A stretch of 64,000 nt of DNA from Phycisphaerae bacterium (GTDB taxonomy: Bacteria; Planctomycetota; Phycisphaerae; UBA1845; JAFGLZ01), in assembly GCA_016927755.1 (NCBI GenBank), contig JAFGLZ010000262.1, forward strand, positions 1-64,000, written 5' to 3'. The notes under the pieces were generated by a model. The model saw only the letters and a list, made by a program, of their open reading frames with translations. It ran no database searches and was not told the DNA's origin. Shown in pieces: positions 52,552 to 61,035 of the stretch (its first letter is position 1; each line of letters starts with the position of its first letter). The translations under genes and the position numbers were made by a program.

Positions 52552-54434
52552 TGAGCGCGAAACACAACGTGAGCTACGATCCTCGCTGGCAGAGCAAGTA
52601 CGCGAGCATGATCCAGTCGGCGGACGAGGCGGTGTCGCACATTCGCCCGGGCCAGCGGATCTTCATCGGAACCGGATGCGCGCAGCCCCAGGAGCTCGTT
52701 CACGCCTTGGCGGCGCGGGCGGGGGAGCTGGCGGATACGGAGATCCTGCATCTTCTGACGATGGGCGAAGCGCCTTACGCCGACGCGGAGCTTTCCGAGC
52801 AATTCCGCGTGAACAGCTTCTTCATCGCGGAGAACGTGCGGAACATCATCCAAGAGGGTCTCGGCGACTACACGCCGATCTTCCTGTCTGACATTCCGCG
52901 GCTGTTCACGTCGGGGCAGCTCCCGCTGGACGTCGCGCTGATTCAGGTGGCCCCGCCCGACGAGCGGGGGATGTGCAGCCTGGGCATCTCGGTGGACATC
53001 GTCAAGAGCGCGGCCGAGAACGCCGGGCGCGTGGTTGCCGAGGTCAACCCGAGAATGCCGCGGACGCTGGGGGACAGCTTCATTCACGTCCACGACATGG
53101 ACGTGCTCGTTCCGGTCGACACGCCGCTGCTCGAGGTGGAGCCGCCGGAGACGACGGAGGTGACGCGTCGGATCGGCGAGTACGTCGCGGCCCTGGTCGA
53201 GGACGGGTCCACGATCGAGCTGGGGATCGGGCGAATCCCTCAGTCGGTGCTCGAGTTCCTCAAGGGCAAGAAGGAACTGGGCATTCACACCGAGATGTTC
53301 ACCGACGCCATTATCGACATGGTCGAGCGCGGCGCGATTACCGGCTCCCGCAAGAGCGTCGATCGAGGGAAGATCGTCGCGAGCTTCGTCCTCGGAACGC
53401 GCCGCCTGTATGACTACATCGACAACAACCCGATGTTCTCGTTCCACCCCACGGAATACGTCAACGACCCGTTCCTGATCAGCCGGCAGCACAAGCAGAT
53501 CGCCGTCAACGTGGCACTCGAGATCGACCTGACCGGACAGGTCTGCGCCGACTCGCTGGGGACGAAGTTTTACTCGGGCATCGGCGGCCAGCTCGACTTC
53601 AATCGCGGGGCCGCGCGTTCTCCCGGCGGCAAGGCCATCATCGCCCTGCCTTCGACGGCCCAGGAGGGCAGGGTATCCCGGATCGTGGCGCGGCTGAGTC
53701 CCGGCGCCGGCGTGGTGACGACGCGCGGCGACGTTCACTACGTGGTGACCGAGTACGGCGTGGCCTACCTGCATGGCAAGAGCGTGCAGGAGCGGGCGCT
53801 GGCGCTGATCAGCATCTCTCATCCAGACTACCGCGCGGAGCTGCTCCGGCAGGCCATCGAGGCCAAGTACGTCCGCGAGGAACTGGCGGATATCGAGAGC
53901 CGCGTCGCCATGATCGGACCGCCCGAGCTCCGCACCACGATGTTGCTTGACGACGGAACCCAGGTGAACTTCCGGGCCATTCATCCGACCGACGAGCCGG
54001 GCATGCGCGACTTGTTCTACGCCCTGAGCCAGGAGACCATCTACTACCGGTTCATGACTTACATGAAGCGGATTCCCCAGAAGCAAGTGCAGGACTTCGT
54101 TTACGTGGATCACCGCACCGAGGTGGCCATCGTCGCGACGCTGCCGGAGGCCTACGGCGACGAGATCATCGCCATCGGACGCTACTACCTGGACCCCAAG
54201 ACGAACCGGGCGGAGGTCGCCTTTGTGGTCCGCGATCAGTGGCAGAACCGCGGCATCGGCAGATTCCTGCTCAAGCACCTGATCAACATCGCCCGACGGA
54301 ACGGCATCGCGGGTTTCACGGCCGAGGTGCTCCGGGAGAACAAGGCCATGCAGCACGTGTTCAACAACAGCGACTGCAAGGTCTCGAGCCGTCTCAGCGA
54401 CAACGTTTACAGCTTCCAGTTGGAGTTCGAGTAG
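52551..54434 (+). CDS. Acetyl-CoA hydrolase/CoA-transferase fused to GNAT acetyltransferase, 627 aa
   Basis: Residues about 10-440 are a Cat1-type acetyl-CoA hydrolase/transferase (GQRIFIGTGCAQPQELVHAL; ELGIGRIPQSVLEFLKGKKE; GGQLDFNRGAARSPGGKAII; VTEYGVAYLHGKSVQERALA). Residues about 455-627 are a GNAT domain (FRAIHPTDEPGMRDLFYALS; acetyl-CoA loop near VRDQWQNRGIGRFLLKHL). In many bacteria the GNAT domain is instead fused to the ADP-forming synthetase and acetylates acyl-CoA synthetases. Here it sits on the transferase and the synthetase is the coupled upstream gene, giving the same set of activities split differently. The partner for acetylation is inferred. Confidence 0.9.
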   Translation: MSAKHNVSYDPRWQSKYASMIQSADEAVSHIRPGQRIFIGTGCAQPQELVHALAARAGELADTEILHLLTMGEAPYADAELSEQFRVNSFFIAENVRNIIQEGLGDYTPIFLSDIPRLFTSGQLPLDVALIQVAPPDERGMCSLGISVDIVKSAAENAGRVVAEVNPRMPRTLGDSFIHVHDMDVLVPVDTPLLEVEPPETTEVTRRIGEYVAALVEDGSTIELGIGRIPQSVLEFLKGKKELGIHTEMFTDAIIDMVERGAITGSRKSVDRGKIVASFVLGTRRLYDYIDNNPMFSFHPTEYVNDPFLISRQHKQIAVNVALEIDLTGQVCADSLGTKFYSGIGGQLDFNRGAARSPGGKAIIALPSTAQEGRVSRIVARLSPGAGVVTTRGDVHYVVTEYGVAYLHGKSVQERALALISISHPDYRAELLRQAIEAKYVREELADIESRVAMIGPPELRTTMLLDDGTQVNFRAIHPTDEPGMRDLFYALSQETIYYRFMTYMKRIPQKQVQDFVYVDHRTEVAIVATLPEAYGDEIIAIGRYYLDPKTNRAEVAFVVRDQWQNRGIGRFLLKHLINIARRNGIAGFTAEVLRENKAMQHVFNNSDCKVSSRLSDNVYSFQLEFE

Positions 54435-54471
54435 TCGTCGGCGACGATCCGGGATTCATGAGAGGCGACAC

Positions 54472-54510
54472 GAAAACGGGCGACGCCCTTTTGAAAGAGG
54501 CGACGCCCGT
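54472..54510 (-). terminator. Intrinsic terminator for the alpha/beta-hydrolase gene
   Basis: ACGGGCGACGCC (54476-54487) pairs with GGCGACGCCCGT (54499-54510) over 11 of 12 positions. On the minus strand the stem is followed by TTTTCG. It ends the transcript of the gene at 54537-55718, whose stop codon is only 26 nt upstream of the stem. Confidence 0.7.
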
Positions 54511-54536
54511 GGTGCTTACCTGGAAGTGCGCGTGCC

Positions 54537-55718
54537 TTATTTCGACAGCGCTTCCGATCGTTCGACGCGGATTCGCGGGCTTAGTGACGGGCCGTTGATC
54601 AGTCCGCAGGCGTCGGACTCGCCCTTGAGGATGCAGTCGAAGAAGGCCACGGCATAGGCGTTGATGTACTGCTGGGCGTCGACGGAATCCCAGTAGACGA
54701 CCTCCGTTCCGTCGAAGCGTTTGCCCTTGCCGACGCCGTCGCCGTGATCGGGACTGATGCGGTGCATCTCGCTGAAGGTGAAGTGTCCGGCGTCCTTGAA
54801 CTCGAGCAGCCACTTCGGGGCTCGCCAGGCCTTGTAGATCTTGAGGAACAGCTCGCTCTTGTCCTTTCCGATGGTCTTGTCCTGGTCGGCGACCATGAGC
54901 ATGACGGGCGTCTCGAACGTCAGGGCCGCCGGCGCCACCCCGGCCAGCGGGATGATCGCCTTGATCCGCTTGTCCCGCGTGGCGATGGTCGTGGTGATGC
55001 CGCCGAAGCTGTGCCCGGCGCACCCGATCTTGTCCAGGTCGATCCCCTGGTAGAGGAAGCTCTTTTCGTCGCCGTTCTGGCGCGTCATCTCATCGATCAG
55101 GAAGGACATGTCGCGTGGGCGGTCCTCGACGGCGGCGATCGATCCCTTGGCGTTGATCAGGACGACGCCCTCGGGCAGGGGCGCGACGGACGCGTTTCCG
55201 GTATGGTCGCACGCCACGACGATGTACCCGTGACTGGCCAGGTGCTCGGTCAGGAAGAGCGACTGTTCGCGGATTCCGCCGTTGCCATGGCTGAACAGGA
55301 TCAGGGGGAACTTGCCCTTGCGCTTCTGGGCGTCTCGAACAGCTCGAACCGCTCCGGCGAAGTTCTTCTCGATCTCGTCGAGCGCGATCTTCTCGGTGTA
55401 GCGCTTCAGTGCCGCAACCGCCTCATCGAACTTGTCGAGGAAGAACGACCGGAACGTGGCCTTGGGACCATTTCGGGCCCCGTCGGCCGCCGGATACCAG
55501 ACCTCGGTGACGAGTTGGCGCTTCCGGCTCGTCGAGACGTCGACGCGGGAATCGTCGGTGAAGATGAAGGTGCGACAGCCAACGGGATACGGGCCGGGTT
55601 TGTACCACTTGGCCGCCCGCTTGGGTGGGGCGCCGATCGCGACCGACACACATCCCCACGACAAGACAACGGCAAGCGCGCAGTGCCGAACGACGCGCGG
55701 TTTGACTGCGTGATTCAT
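54537..55718 (-). CDS. Exported alpha/beta hydrolase, PAF-acetylhydrolase/dienelactone-hydrolase type, 393 aa
   Basis: The ATG at 55718 has a GAGAGG upstream. Signal peptide (HCALAVVLSWGCVSVAIGA). The nucleophile elbow GHSFGG is at about residue 250, with an oxyanion-type FSHGNGGIRE before it. VADQDKT and DAGHFTFSE give the likely acid and His of the catalytic triad. The family includes platelet-activating-factor acetylhydrolase-like and other carboxyl-ester hydrolases. The natural substrate is unknown. It is convergent with the CoA-transferase gene. Confidence 0.83.
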   Translation of the reverse strand: MNHAVKPRVVRHCALAVVLSWGCVSVAIGAPPKRAAKWYKPGPYPVGCRTFIFTDDSRVDVSTSRKRQLVTEVWYPAADGARNGPKATFRSFFLDKFDEAVAALKRYTEKIALDEIEKNFAGAVRAVRDAQKRKGKFPLILFSHGNGGIREQSLFLTEHLASHGYIVVACDHTGNASVAPLPEGVVLINAKGSIAAVEDRPRDMSFLIDEMTRQNGDEKSFLYQGIDLDKIGCAGHSFGGITTTIATRDKRIKAIIPLAGVAPAALTFETPVMLMVADQDKTIGKDKSELFLKIYKAWRAPKWLLEFKDAGHFTFSEMHRISPDHGDGVGKGKRFDGTEVVYWDSVDAQQYINAYAVAFFDCILKGESDACGLINGPSLSPRIRVERSEALSK

Positions 55719-55961
55719 GACGGTATGGCCTCTCGGAATCCAGCACCCCTGTCCCAATGTAGCGGACGGGGGTCGGGACGTCCAACAGAGACCGCATAAC
55801 GCCGGCGGACAGGGGCGGCGCCGGGCGGCGGCTTCCCGCGACGGACGGGCCCCAGGCGAGAATCGAAGTCTGAAGTAAGGTCCTCGCCCAGGTGTCCATC
55901 ATTCGGAGGTTGTCGACGCGCCAGACCGTCGCGGATGTGCCGTCAGGCGTATCTAAACCGT

Positions 55962-55989
55962 TTGACCCGACAGGCCGATGTGATAGAAT
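55962..55989 (+). promoter_or_regulatory. Sigma70-type promoter of the TetR-RND operon
   Basis: TTGACC (55962-55967) and TAGAAT (55984-55989) are separated by 16 nt and lie 17 nt upstream of the ATG at 56007. The leader is short, and no obvious palindromic TetR operator is seen in it. Confidence 0.55.
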
Positions 55990-56006
55990 ATGACTGGAGG
56001 ACGCAT

Positions 56007-56633
56007 ATGGTCAGTCGGTCAGCCGGAACAGTCAACGGAATGCTCGACGTCCGTCAGCAGGTCATGGACGAGGCGTCCAGGCTCTTTCTCCACTATGGTT
56101 TCAAGAAGACGACCATGGACGAGATTGCTCGCCAGGTTGGTATCTCCAAGGGTGCCTTGTACCTGCATTTTGATAGTAAGGAGGCGATCTTTACTGAGAT
56201 TGGCAACCAGGTTCGAACGCAGGTGCTGGGCCTCATCGCGGGCATCGCCACGGGAGACCTGCCTCCTGACGATAAGATCCGGCGGATGCACGCTGACGCG
56301 TTGCTGTTCGTGTGGGACTATTTCCATCAGGCTCCGCACGCTCCAGAGATTTGGGGCGAGGCGACGACGATGTTTAACGCGCGGAATACGGAATTCTACA
56401 AGCAGTGTCAGCGGCTGGAGGCGCAGGTGGTCGGCGAAGGCCAGAATCTGGGGATGTTTCGCCGCGACCTCGGGCCCGATCGCGTCGCCAAGCTCATGGC
56501 CCTGGCCAGTCAGGGCATGGCCCCCCCGTACCTCCGGATCTCGGAGCGACGGGAACTGATCGAGGCCCTCGATCAGATGTTCGATTTGATTCTGGACGGG
56601 CTTCGCTACGGAGCCGAGCAGCCCGCCCACTGA
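56007..56633 (+). CDS. TetR-family repressor of the RND efflux genes, 208 aa
   Basis: GGAGG (55996-56000) lies 6 nt before the ATG. The N-terminal DNA-binding domain (VMDEASRLFLHYGFKKTTMD; EIARQVGISKGALYLHFDSK) is a standard TetR helix-turn-helix. The C-terminal ligand domain is helical (LLFVWDYFHQAPHAPEIWGE; LIEALDQMFDLILDGLR). It is 26 nt upstream of the RND adaptor gene on the same strand and probably represses the set until a substrate binds. Confidence 0.9.
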   Translation: MVSRSAGTVNGMLDVRQQVMDEASRLFLHYGFKKTTMDEIARQVGISKGALYLHFDSKEAIFTEIGNQVRTQVLGLIAGIATGDLPPDDKIRRMHADALLFVWDYFHQAPHAPEIWGEATTMFNARNTEFYKQCQRLEAQVVGEGQNLGMFRRDLGPDRVAKLMALASQGMAPPYLRISERRELIEALDQMFDLILDGLRYGAEQPAH

Positions 56634-56659
56634 GGGGACAAGGCAAGGGAAGTGACTCG

Positions 56660-57817
56660 ATGACTACATTGGTCAGTAATTCAGAATCCGAGACCCGCGC
56701 CAGCGGGTCGCCCAAGGCGGCTCGACGTCGTAAGACCGCCGGTGATCCGGGCCCGAAGCCCGGCCCGCGGCAGAGCTGGGCGGCCCCGGCATTCGTCCTG
56801 GGCGTCGGCGCCCTCATCACGGCCGGTGTGGCGCTCTGGCCGGCGCCCGCGGAATCGATCGCCAAGACGGAGGGCCCGCCCGCCGTTAACGTCAAGATTC
56901 AGGAATTGGTTCCGATCGACCAGTTGGACGAGATCCGTTTGCCGGCGGTGCTGGAGCCGTACCGGCGGGTGAAGGTGGCCGCGGAGGTGATGGGTCGGGT
57001 CGAGAAGCTCGGGCCGAAGGAAGGCAGCGACCTGGAGCCGAACCAGCCGCTGGCGTGGCTGAACTCGGACCTCATTCAGGCGGCTTACGATCAGGCCAAG
57101 GCCAAGCATGAGCTGGACGTTCACGAGTTGAAGCGGTACGAGACGCTGGATGATCGCGGTGTGGCCACGGACATCGAGCTGTTCCGGGCCCAAGCCGCGG
57201 CGGCGATCAGCCAGGCCGTGCTCAACGAGGCGGGCGAGCGACTGAAGCGGACCGTGATTCGGGCACCCATGGCGGGCGTGCTCAATGACATGATCATCGA
57301 GCCGGGCGAGTTCGTCAGCGCGGGCACGCCGGTGGCGGAGATTCTCGAGATCGACCGGCTCAAGGCGGTGGTGAATCTTCCGGAGCGGGACGTGGTTCAC
57401 GTGAGCGTGGGCCAGAAGGCACGGATTCTCGTGGACGCCATTGACGGCTACGAACTGGCCGGCGAGGTCACGTTCATCGAGTCCTGCGGCGACGAGCGAT
57501 GCCGGACGTTTCGCACGGAGATCACGGCCGACAACAAGCAGCGGCGAGCCCGTGCCGGGTTGATCGTCCGGGTCGCGTTGCGGAGGAACGTCATCGAGAA
57601 GGCGATCATGATCCCTCTCGTGGCGGTCATTCCCACCGAAGAGGGCTACCAGGTCTACGTCATCGAGGAGGGCAAGGCCCGCTCGAGGACCGTCAAGGTC
57701 GGCCTGATCGTCGGCGATCGGGTCCAGGCCAAGATCGGTCTCGAGCCCGGCGACAAGCTCATCGTCGACGGACACCGCTTGGTCGGCGACGGCGCTCCCG
57801 TCCAAGTGGTGGAGTGA
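56660..57817 (+). CDS. RND efflux periplasmic adaptor (membrane fusion protein), 385 aa
   Basis: A Pro/Lys-rich cytoplasmic tail is followed by one TM helix (APAFVLGVGALITAGVALWP). A barrel-sandwich hybrid and hairpin come next (PAVLEPYRRVKVAAEVMGRV; VIRAPMAGVLNDMIIEPGEF), then a beta-barrel (LKAVVNLPERDVVHVSVGQK) and a C-terminal membrane-proximal domain (VIPTEEGYQVYVIEEGKARS). It would join the RND pump to an outer-membrane channel. It sits 4 nt before the pump gene and 26 nt after tetR. No TolC-like gene is in the window. Confidence 0.92.
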   Translation: MTTLVSNSESETRASGSPKAARRRKTAGDPGPKPGPRQSWAAPAFVLGVGALITAGVALWPAPAESIAKTEGPPAVNVKIQELVPIDQLDEIRLPAVLEPYRRVKVAAEVMGRVEKLGPKEGSDLEPNQPLAWLNSDLIQAAYDQAKAKHELDVHELKRYETLDDRGVATDIELFRAQAAAAISQAVLNEAGERLKRTVIRAPMAGVLNDMIIEPGEFVSAGTPVAEILEIDRLKAVVNLPERDVVHVSVGQKARILVDAIDGYELAGEVTFIESCGDERCRTFRTEITADNKQRRARAGLIVRVALRRNVIEKAIMIPLVAVIPTEEGYQVYVIEEGKARSRTVKVGLIVGDRVQAKIGLEPGDKLIVDGHRLVGDGAPVQVVE

Positions 57818-57821
57818 CGGC

Positions 57822-60800
57822 ATGATCCTCAGCGATGCCGCCATCAAGAACCGGACCACGGTCCTCGTCCTGATCATCCTGATCATCGTGTCGGGCCTGT
57901 ACAGCTACGTCGCCCTGCCGCGGGAAGCCGAACCCGAGGTACCCATTCCGTTCGTCATCGTCAGCACGCAGTACGAAGGCATCAGTCCGGAAGACGTCGA
58001 GACGGCCGTGACGATGAAGATCGAGAAGGAGTTGCAGGGCCTTAAGTGCTTGGAGGAGATCAAGAGCTCGAGCGCCGAGGGCATCAGCCTCATTACGATC
58101 GAATTCACGCCCGACATCGACATCGAGGACGCGCTGCAGCGGGTCCGCGACAAGGTCGACCGGGCTCGGGGCGAGCTGCCCCGCGAGATCGAGGAGCCGA
58201 TGATCCGGGAGATCAACGTCTCGGACTTCCCGGTTCTGGTGATGAACCTGTACGGCCCGGTCAGCCTGGTCCACCTCAAGGAGATCGCCGAGGATCTGGA
58301 GGACATCTTCGAGGCCATCCCCGGCGTGCTCGACGCGACCGTCTCGGGGGGGCTGGAACGCGAGATCCGGCTCGAGTTCGACCCCGATCGCCTGGTGGCC
58401 TACAAGATCAGCCTGGCCGAGCTGATCAGCCTGATCCCTTCCGAGAACGTGAATATCTCCAGCGGGAACGTGGAGTCGGCGGAGGCGAAGTTCTCCGTCC
58501 GCGTTCCGGGCGAGTTCGTCAGGCCCGACGAGGTGGATCACCTCTTGCTGACCGTTCGCGAGGGCAAGCCGATCTACCTGTCCGACGTGGCGAAGGTCCG
58601 TGACACATTCAAGGACCGCGAGGGGTACTCCCGGATCAACGGCCAAGAGTGCGTAACCCTGTCGATTCAGAAGCGGACCGGGGCGAACATCATCGAGATC
58701 GTCGACAGGATCAAGGCGGTCATGGCCAAGGCGCAGTCTCACCTGCCGACGGGGGTTTCGTACACGTTCACGCTCGACGATTCCAAGGACATCCGTCGGA
58801 TGGTCAGCGAGCTGGAGAACAGCATTCTTTCCGGTCTGATCCTGGTCGTGGGGGTTCTGTTCGTGTTTCTCGGCTGGCGGACCAGCCTGATCGTCGGCTT
58901 CGCCATTCCGCTATCGATGCTGATCAGCTTCGGCATCCTGCTGGCGATGGGCTACACGCTAAACATCGTCGTGCTGTTCAGCCTGACGCTGGCGCTGGGC
59001 ATGTTGGTCGACAACGCGATCGTGATCACGGAGAACATCTACCGGCACCATCAGGAGGGCAAGCCGCTGGTCCAGGCCGGCATGGACGGCACGGCGGAGG
59101 TCGCCTGGCCGGTGATTACCAGCACGGCCACGACGCTGGCGGCGTTCGCCCCGATGATGTTCTGGCCCGGCATCATCGGCGAGTTCATGAGTTTCCTGCC
59201 GATCACGCTGATCATCACGCTCAGCGCGTCGCTGTTCGTCGCGCTGGTGATCACGCCGATGCTGTCGACGGTCCTGATCCGGCTCAAGGCCGAACACCGA
59301 GCCGGCGTGACTGAAGGCCCCTTCCTGCGTCGTTACCGAGCGGTGCTCGAACTGGCGTTGGCGCATCGTCCGACGACGCTGATTCTGGCGGTGATGGTGT
59401 TGGTAGGACTGACGATCGGGTACGTGCGTCACGGACACGGGGTAGAGTTCTTCCCCGAGGTGGATCCGCAACGAGCGTATATCGATCTGAGGGGCGCTCA
59501 GGGCACCGCGTTGTCCGAGTCGGACCGGCGCGCGCGGATGATCGAAGACGTGCTGGTGGATTACTACGGCGACAACAAGGACCGCGACCTGCGCAACTAC
59601 GTGGCCAGCGTTGGCGCCGGGTCCGAGTCCGGCGCCAGGAGTCTACAGGTCGGCACCAGCGGGTCGCATCGTTCTCGGATCAACCTCGACTTCCACGACT
59701 ACCAGGACCGCCGGCGTCACAGCGCCCAGGCCCTTATGGAGATCCGCTCGAAGCTGCCGAAGCTGACGGGGGTCGAGGTCCGCGTCAAGAAGTCCGAGCA
59801 CGGGCCGCCTCGCGGGGAGCCGGTGACGGTGGAGATCGCCGGCGAGGACTTCAAGGTCCTTACGCGTCTGAGCGACGAGGTGCAGCGTCGCATCATCGAC
59901 GTTCCCGGGCTGGTCAACCTTCGGGAGGACTACGAGCGAGCCAAGCCGGAGCTCCAGTTCATCGTGGATCGCCAGCGGGCCATGCTGCTGAGCGTCAACA
60001 CGCAGGTCATCGGCGAGTTCCTCAAGACGGCCTTTTGGGGTAGGAAGGTCAGCACCTATCGGCAATACGACGACGAGTACGACATCACGGTCCGGCTGCC
60101 CCGTGCCGACCGTCTGCGGATCGAGGACCTCTACCGATTGCAGGTGCCGAACCTGGCCGGTCGACCCGTTCCGCTGTCGTCGCTCGGGGAGTTCGTCTAC
60201 ACGGGGGGCAAGGGCACGATCGAGCGAATCGACCAGAAGCGGGTGATCACGGTTCTGGCCGAGGCAGAAGGGCGTCTCGGCAACGACGTCCTGGCGGACG
60301 TACAGAAGCGTTTGTCGGAGCTGGATCTCCCGCCGGGGTACACGATCAAGTACGCCGGCGAGACCGAGAAGCAGGACGAATCCAGCGCGTTTCTCGAGAA
60401 GGCCTTCATCGCGGCGCTCTTGCTGATCACGCTGATCCTCGTGGCGCAGTTCAACAGCCTTCGGATCCCGTTCATCGTCATGACGACGGTGATCCTGTCG
60501 CTGATCGGGGTGCTGGTGGGGCTGCTGGTCTTCAAGATGCCGTTCGGCGTCGTCATGACGGGGGTGGGGGTCATCAGCCTGGCCGGGGTGGTGGTCAACA
60601 ACGCGATCGTGCTGCTGGACTACACGCGTCAGTTGCAGGATCGCGGGATGACGCTGGTGCAGGCGAGCGTACAGGCGGGCATGACGCGTCTGCGCCCTGT
60701 TCTGCTGACGGCGATCACGACCGTGCTCGGGCTGATCCCGATGGCGGCGGGGATCAGCTTCAACTTCCGACAGCTTCGATGGGAGTTCGGCAGCGAGTCG

Positions 60801-60968
60801 GCGGAGTGGTGGGGCTCGATGGCGATCGCCGTGATCTTCGGCCTGACGTTCGCGACGATCCTGACCCTGGTCGTCGTGCCCACGCTGTATTGCATGCTAC
60901 ATCAGCGTGGTGAACGGCTGGCGGCCGAGAGACGAGCCGCCGAGGCGGGCGAAACCTGCCTTCCTTGA
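57822..60968 (+). CDS. RND-family efflux pump (AcrB/HAE1-like), 1048 aa
   Basis: Twelve TM helices and two large periplasmic domains, with a start (RTTVLVLIILIIVSGLYSYV) normal for the family. TM4 has LGMLVDNAIVITENIYRH: one of the two AcrB proton-relay Asp residues is kept and the second is Asn. TM10 has SLAGVVVNNAIVLLDYTRQ, with Asn where AcrB has Lys. This is the common LVDN/VNN subclass. The pump exports drugs, metals or lipophilic compounds by proton antiport; the substrate cannot be named. It follows the adaptor by 4 nt. Confidence 0.93.
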   Translation: MILSDAAIKNRTTVLVLIILIIVSGLYSYVALPREAEPEVPIPFVIVSTQYEGISPEDVETAVTMKIEKELQGLKCLEEIKSSSAEGISLITIEFTPDIDIEDALQRVRDKVDRARGELPREIEEPMIREINVSDFPVLVMNLYGPVSLVHLKEIAEDLEDIFEAIPGVLDATVSGGLEREIRLEFDPDRLVAYKISLAELISLIPSENVNISSGNVESAEAKFSVRVPGEFVRPDEVDHLLLTVREGKPIYLSDVAKVRDTFKDREGYSRINGQECVTLSIQKRTGANIIEIVDRIKAVMAKAQSHLPTGVSYTFTLDDSKDIRRMVSELENSILSGLILVVGVLFVFLGWRTSLIVGFAIPLSMLISFGILLAMGYTLNIVVLFSLTLALGMLVDNAIVITENIYRHHQEGKPLVQAGMDGTAEVAWPVITSTATTLAAFAPMMFWPGIIGEFMSFLPITLIITLSASLFVALVITPMLSTVLIRLKAEHRAGVTEGPFLRRYRAVLELALAHRPTTLILAVMVLVGLTIGYVRHGHGVEFFPEVDPQRAYIDLRGAQGTALSESDRRARMIEDVLVDYYGDNKDRDLRNYVASVGAGSESGARSLQVGTSGSHRSRINLDFHDYQDRRRHSAQALMEIRSKLPKLTGVEVRVKKSEHGPPRGEPVTVEIAGEDFKVLTRLSDEVQRRIIDVPGLVNLREDYERAKPELQFIVDRQRAMLLSVNTQVIGEFLKTAFWGRKVSTYRQYDDEYDITVRLPRADRLRIEDLYRLQVPNLAGRPVPLSSLGEFVYTGGKGTIERIDQKRVITVLAEAEGRLGNDVLADVQKRLSELDLPPGYTIKYAGETEKQDESSAFLEKAFIAALLLITLILVAQFNSLRIPFIVMTTVILSLIGVLVGLLVFKMPFGVVMTGVGVISLAGVVVNNAIVLLDYTRQLQDRGMTLVQASVQAGMTRLRPVLLTAITTVLGLIPMAAGISFNFRQLRWEFGSESAEWWGSMAIAVIFGLTFATILTLVVVPTLYCMLHQRGERLAAERRAAEAGETCLP

Positions 60969-61035
60969 CGCGACTCCGGCCGATTGCTACCGTGAGGTGG
61001 GGTTAGGAACGTCGAGCCACCGGACGACCGCGTTA

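Noticed and set aside
54472..54510. The stem after the CoA-transferase gene as its own terminator
   Set aside because: On the plus strand there is no T-run after the stem; on the minus strand there is, so it serves the opposing gene.
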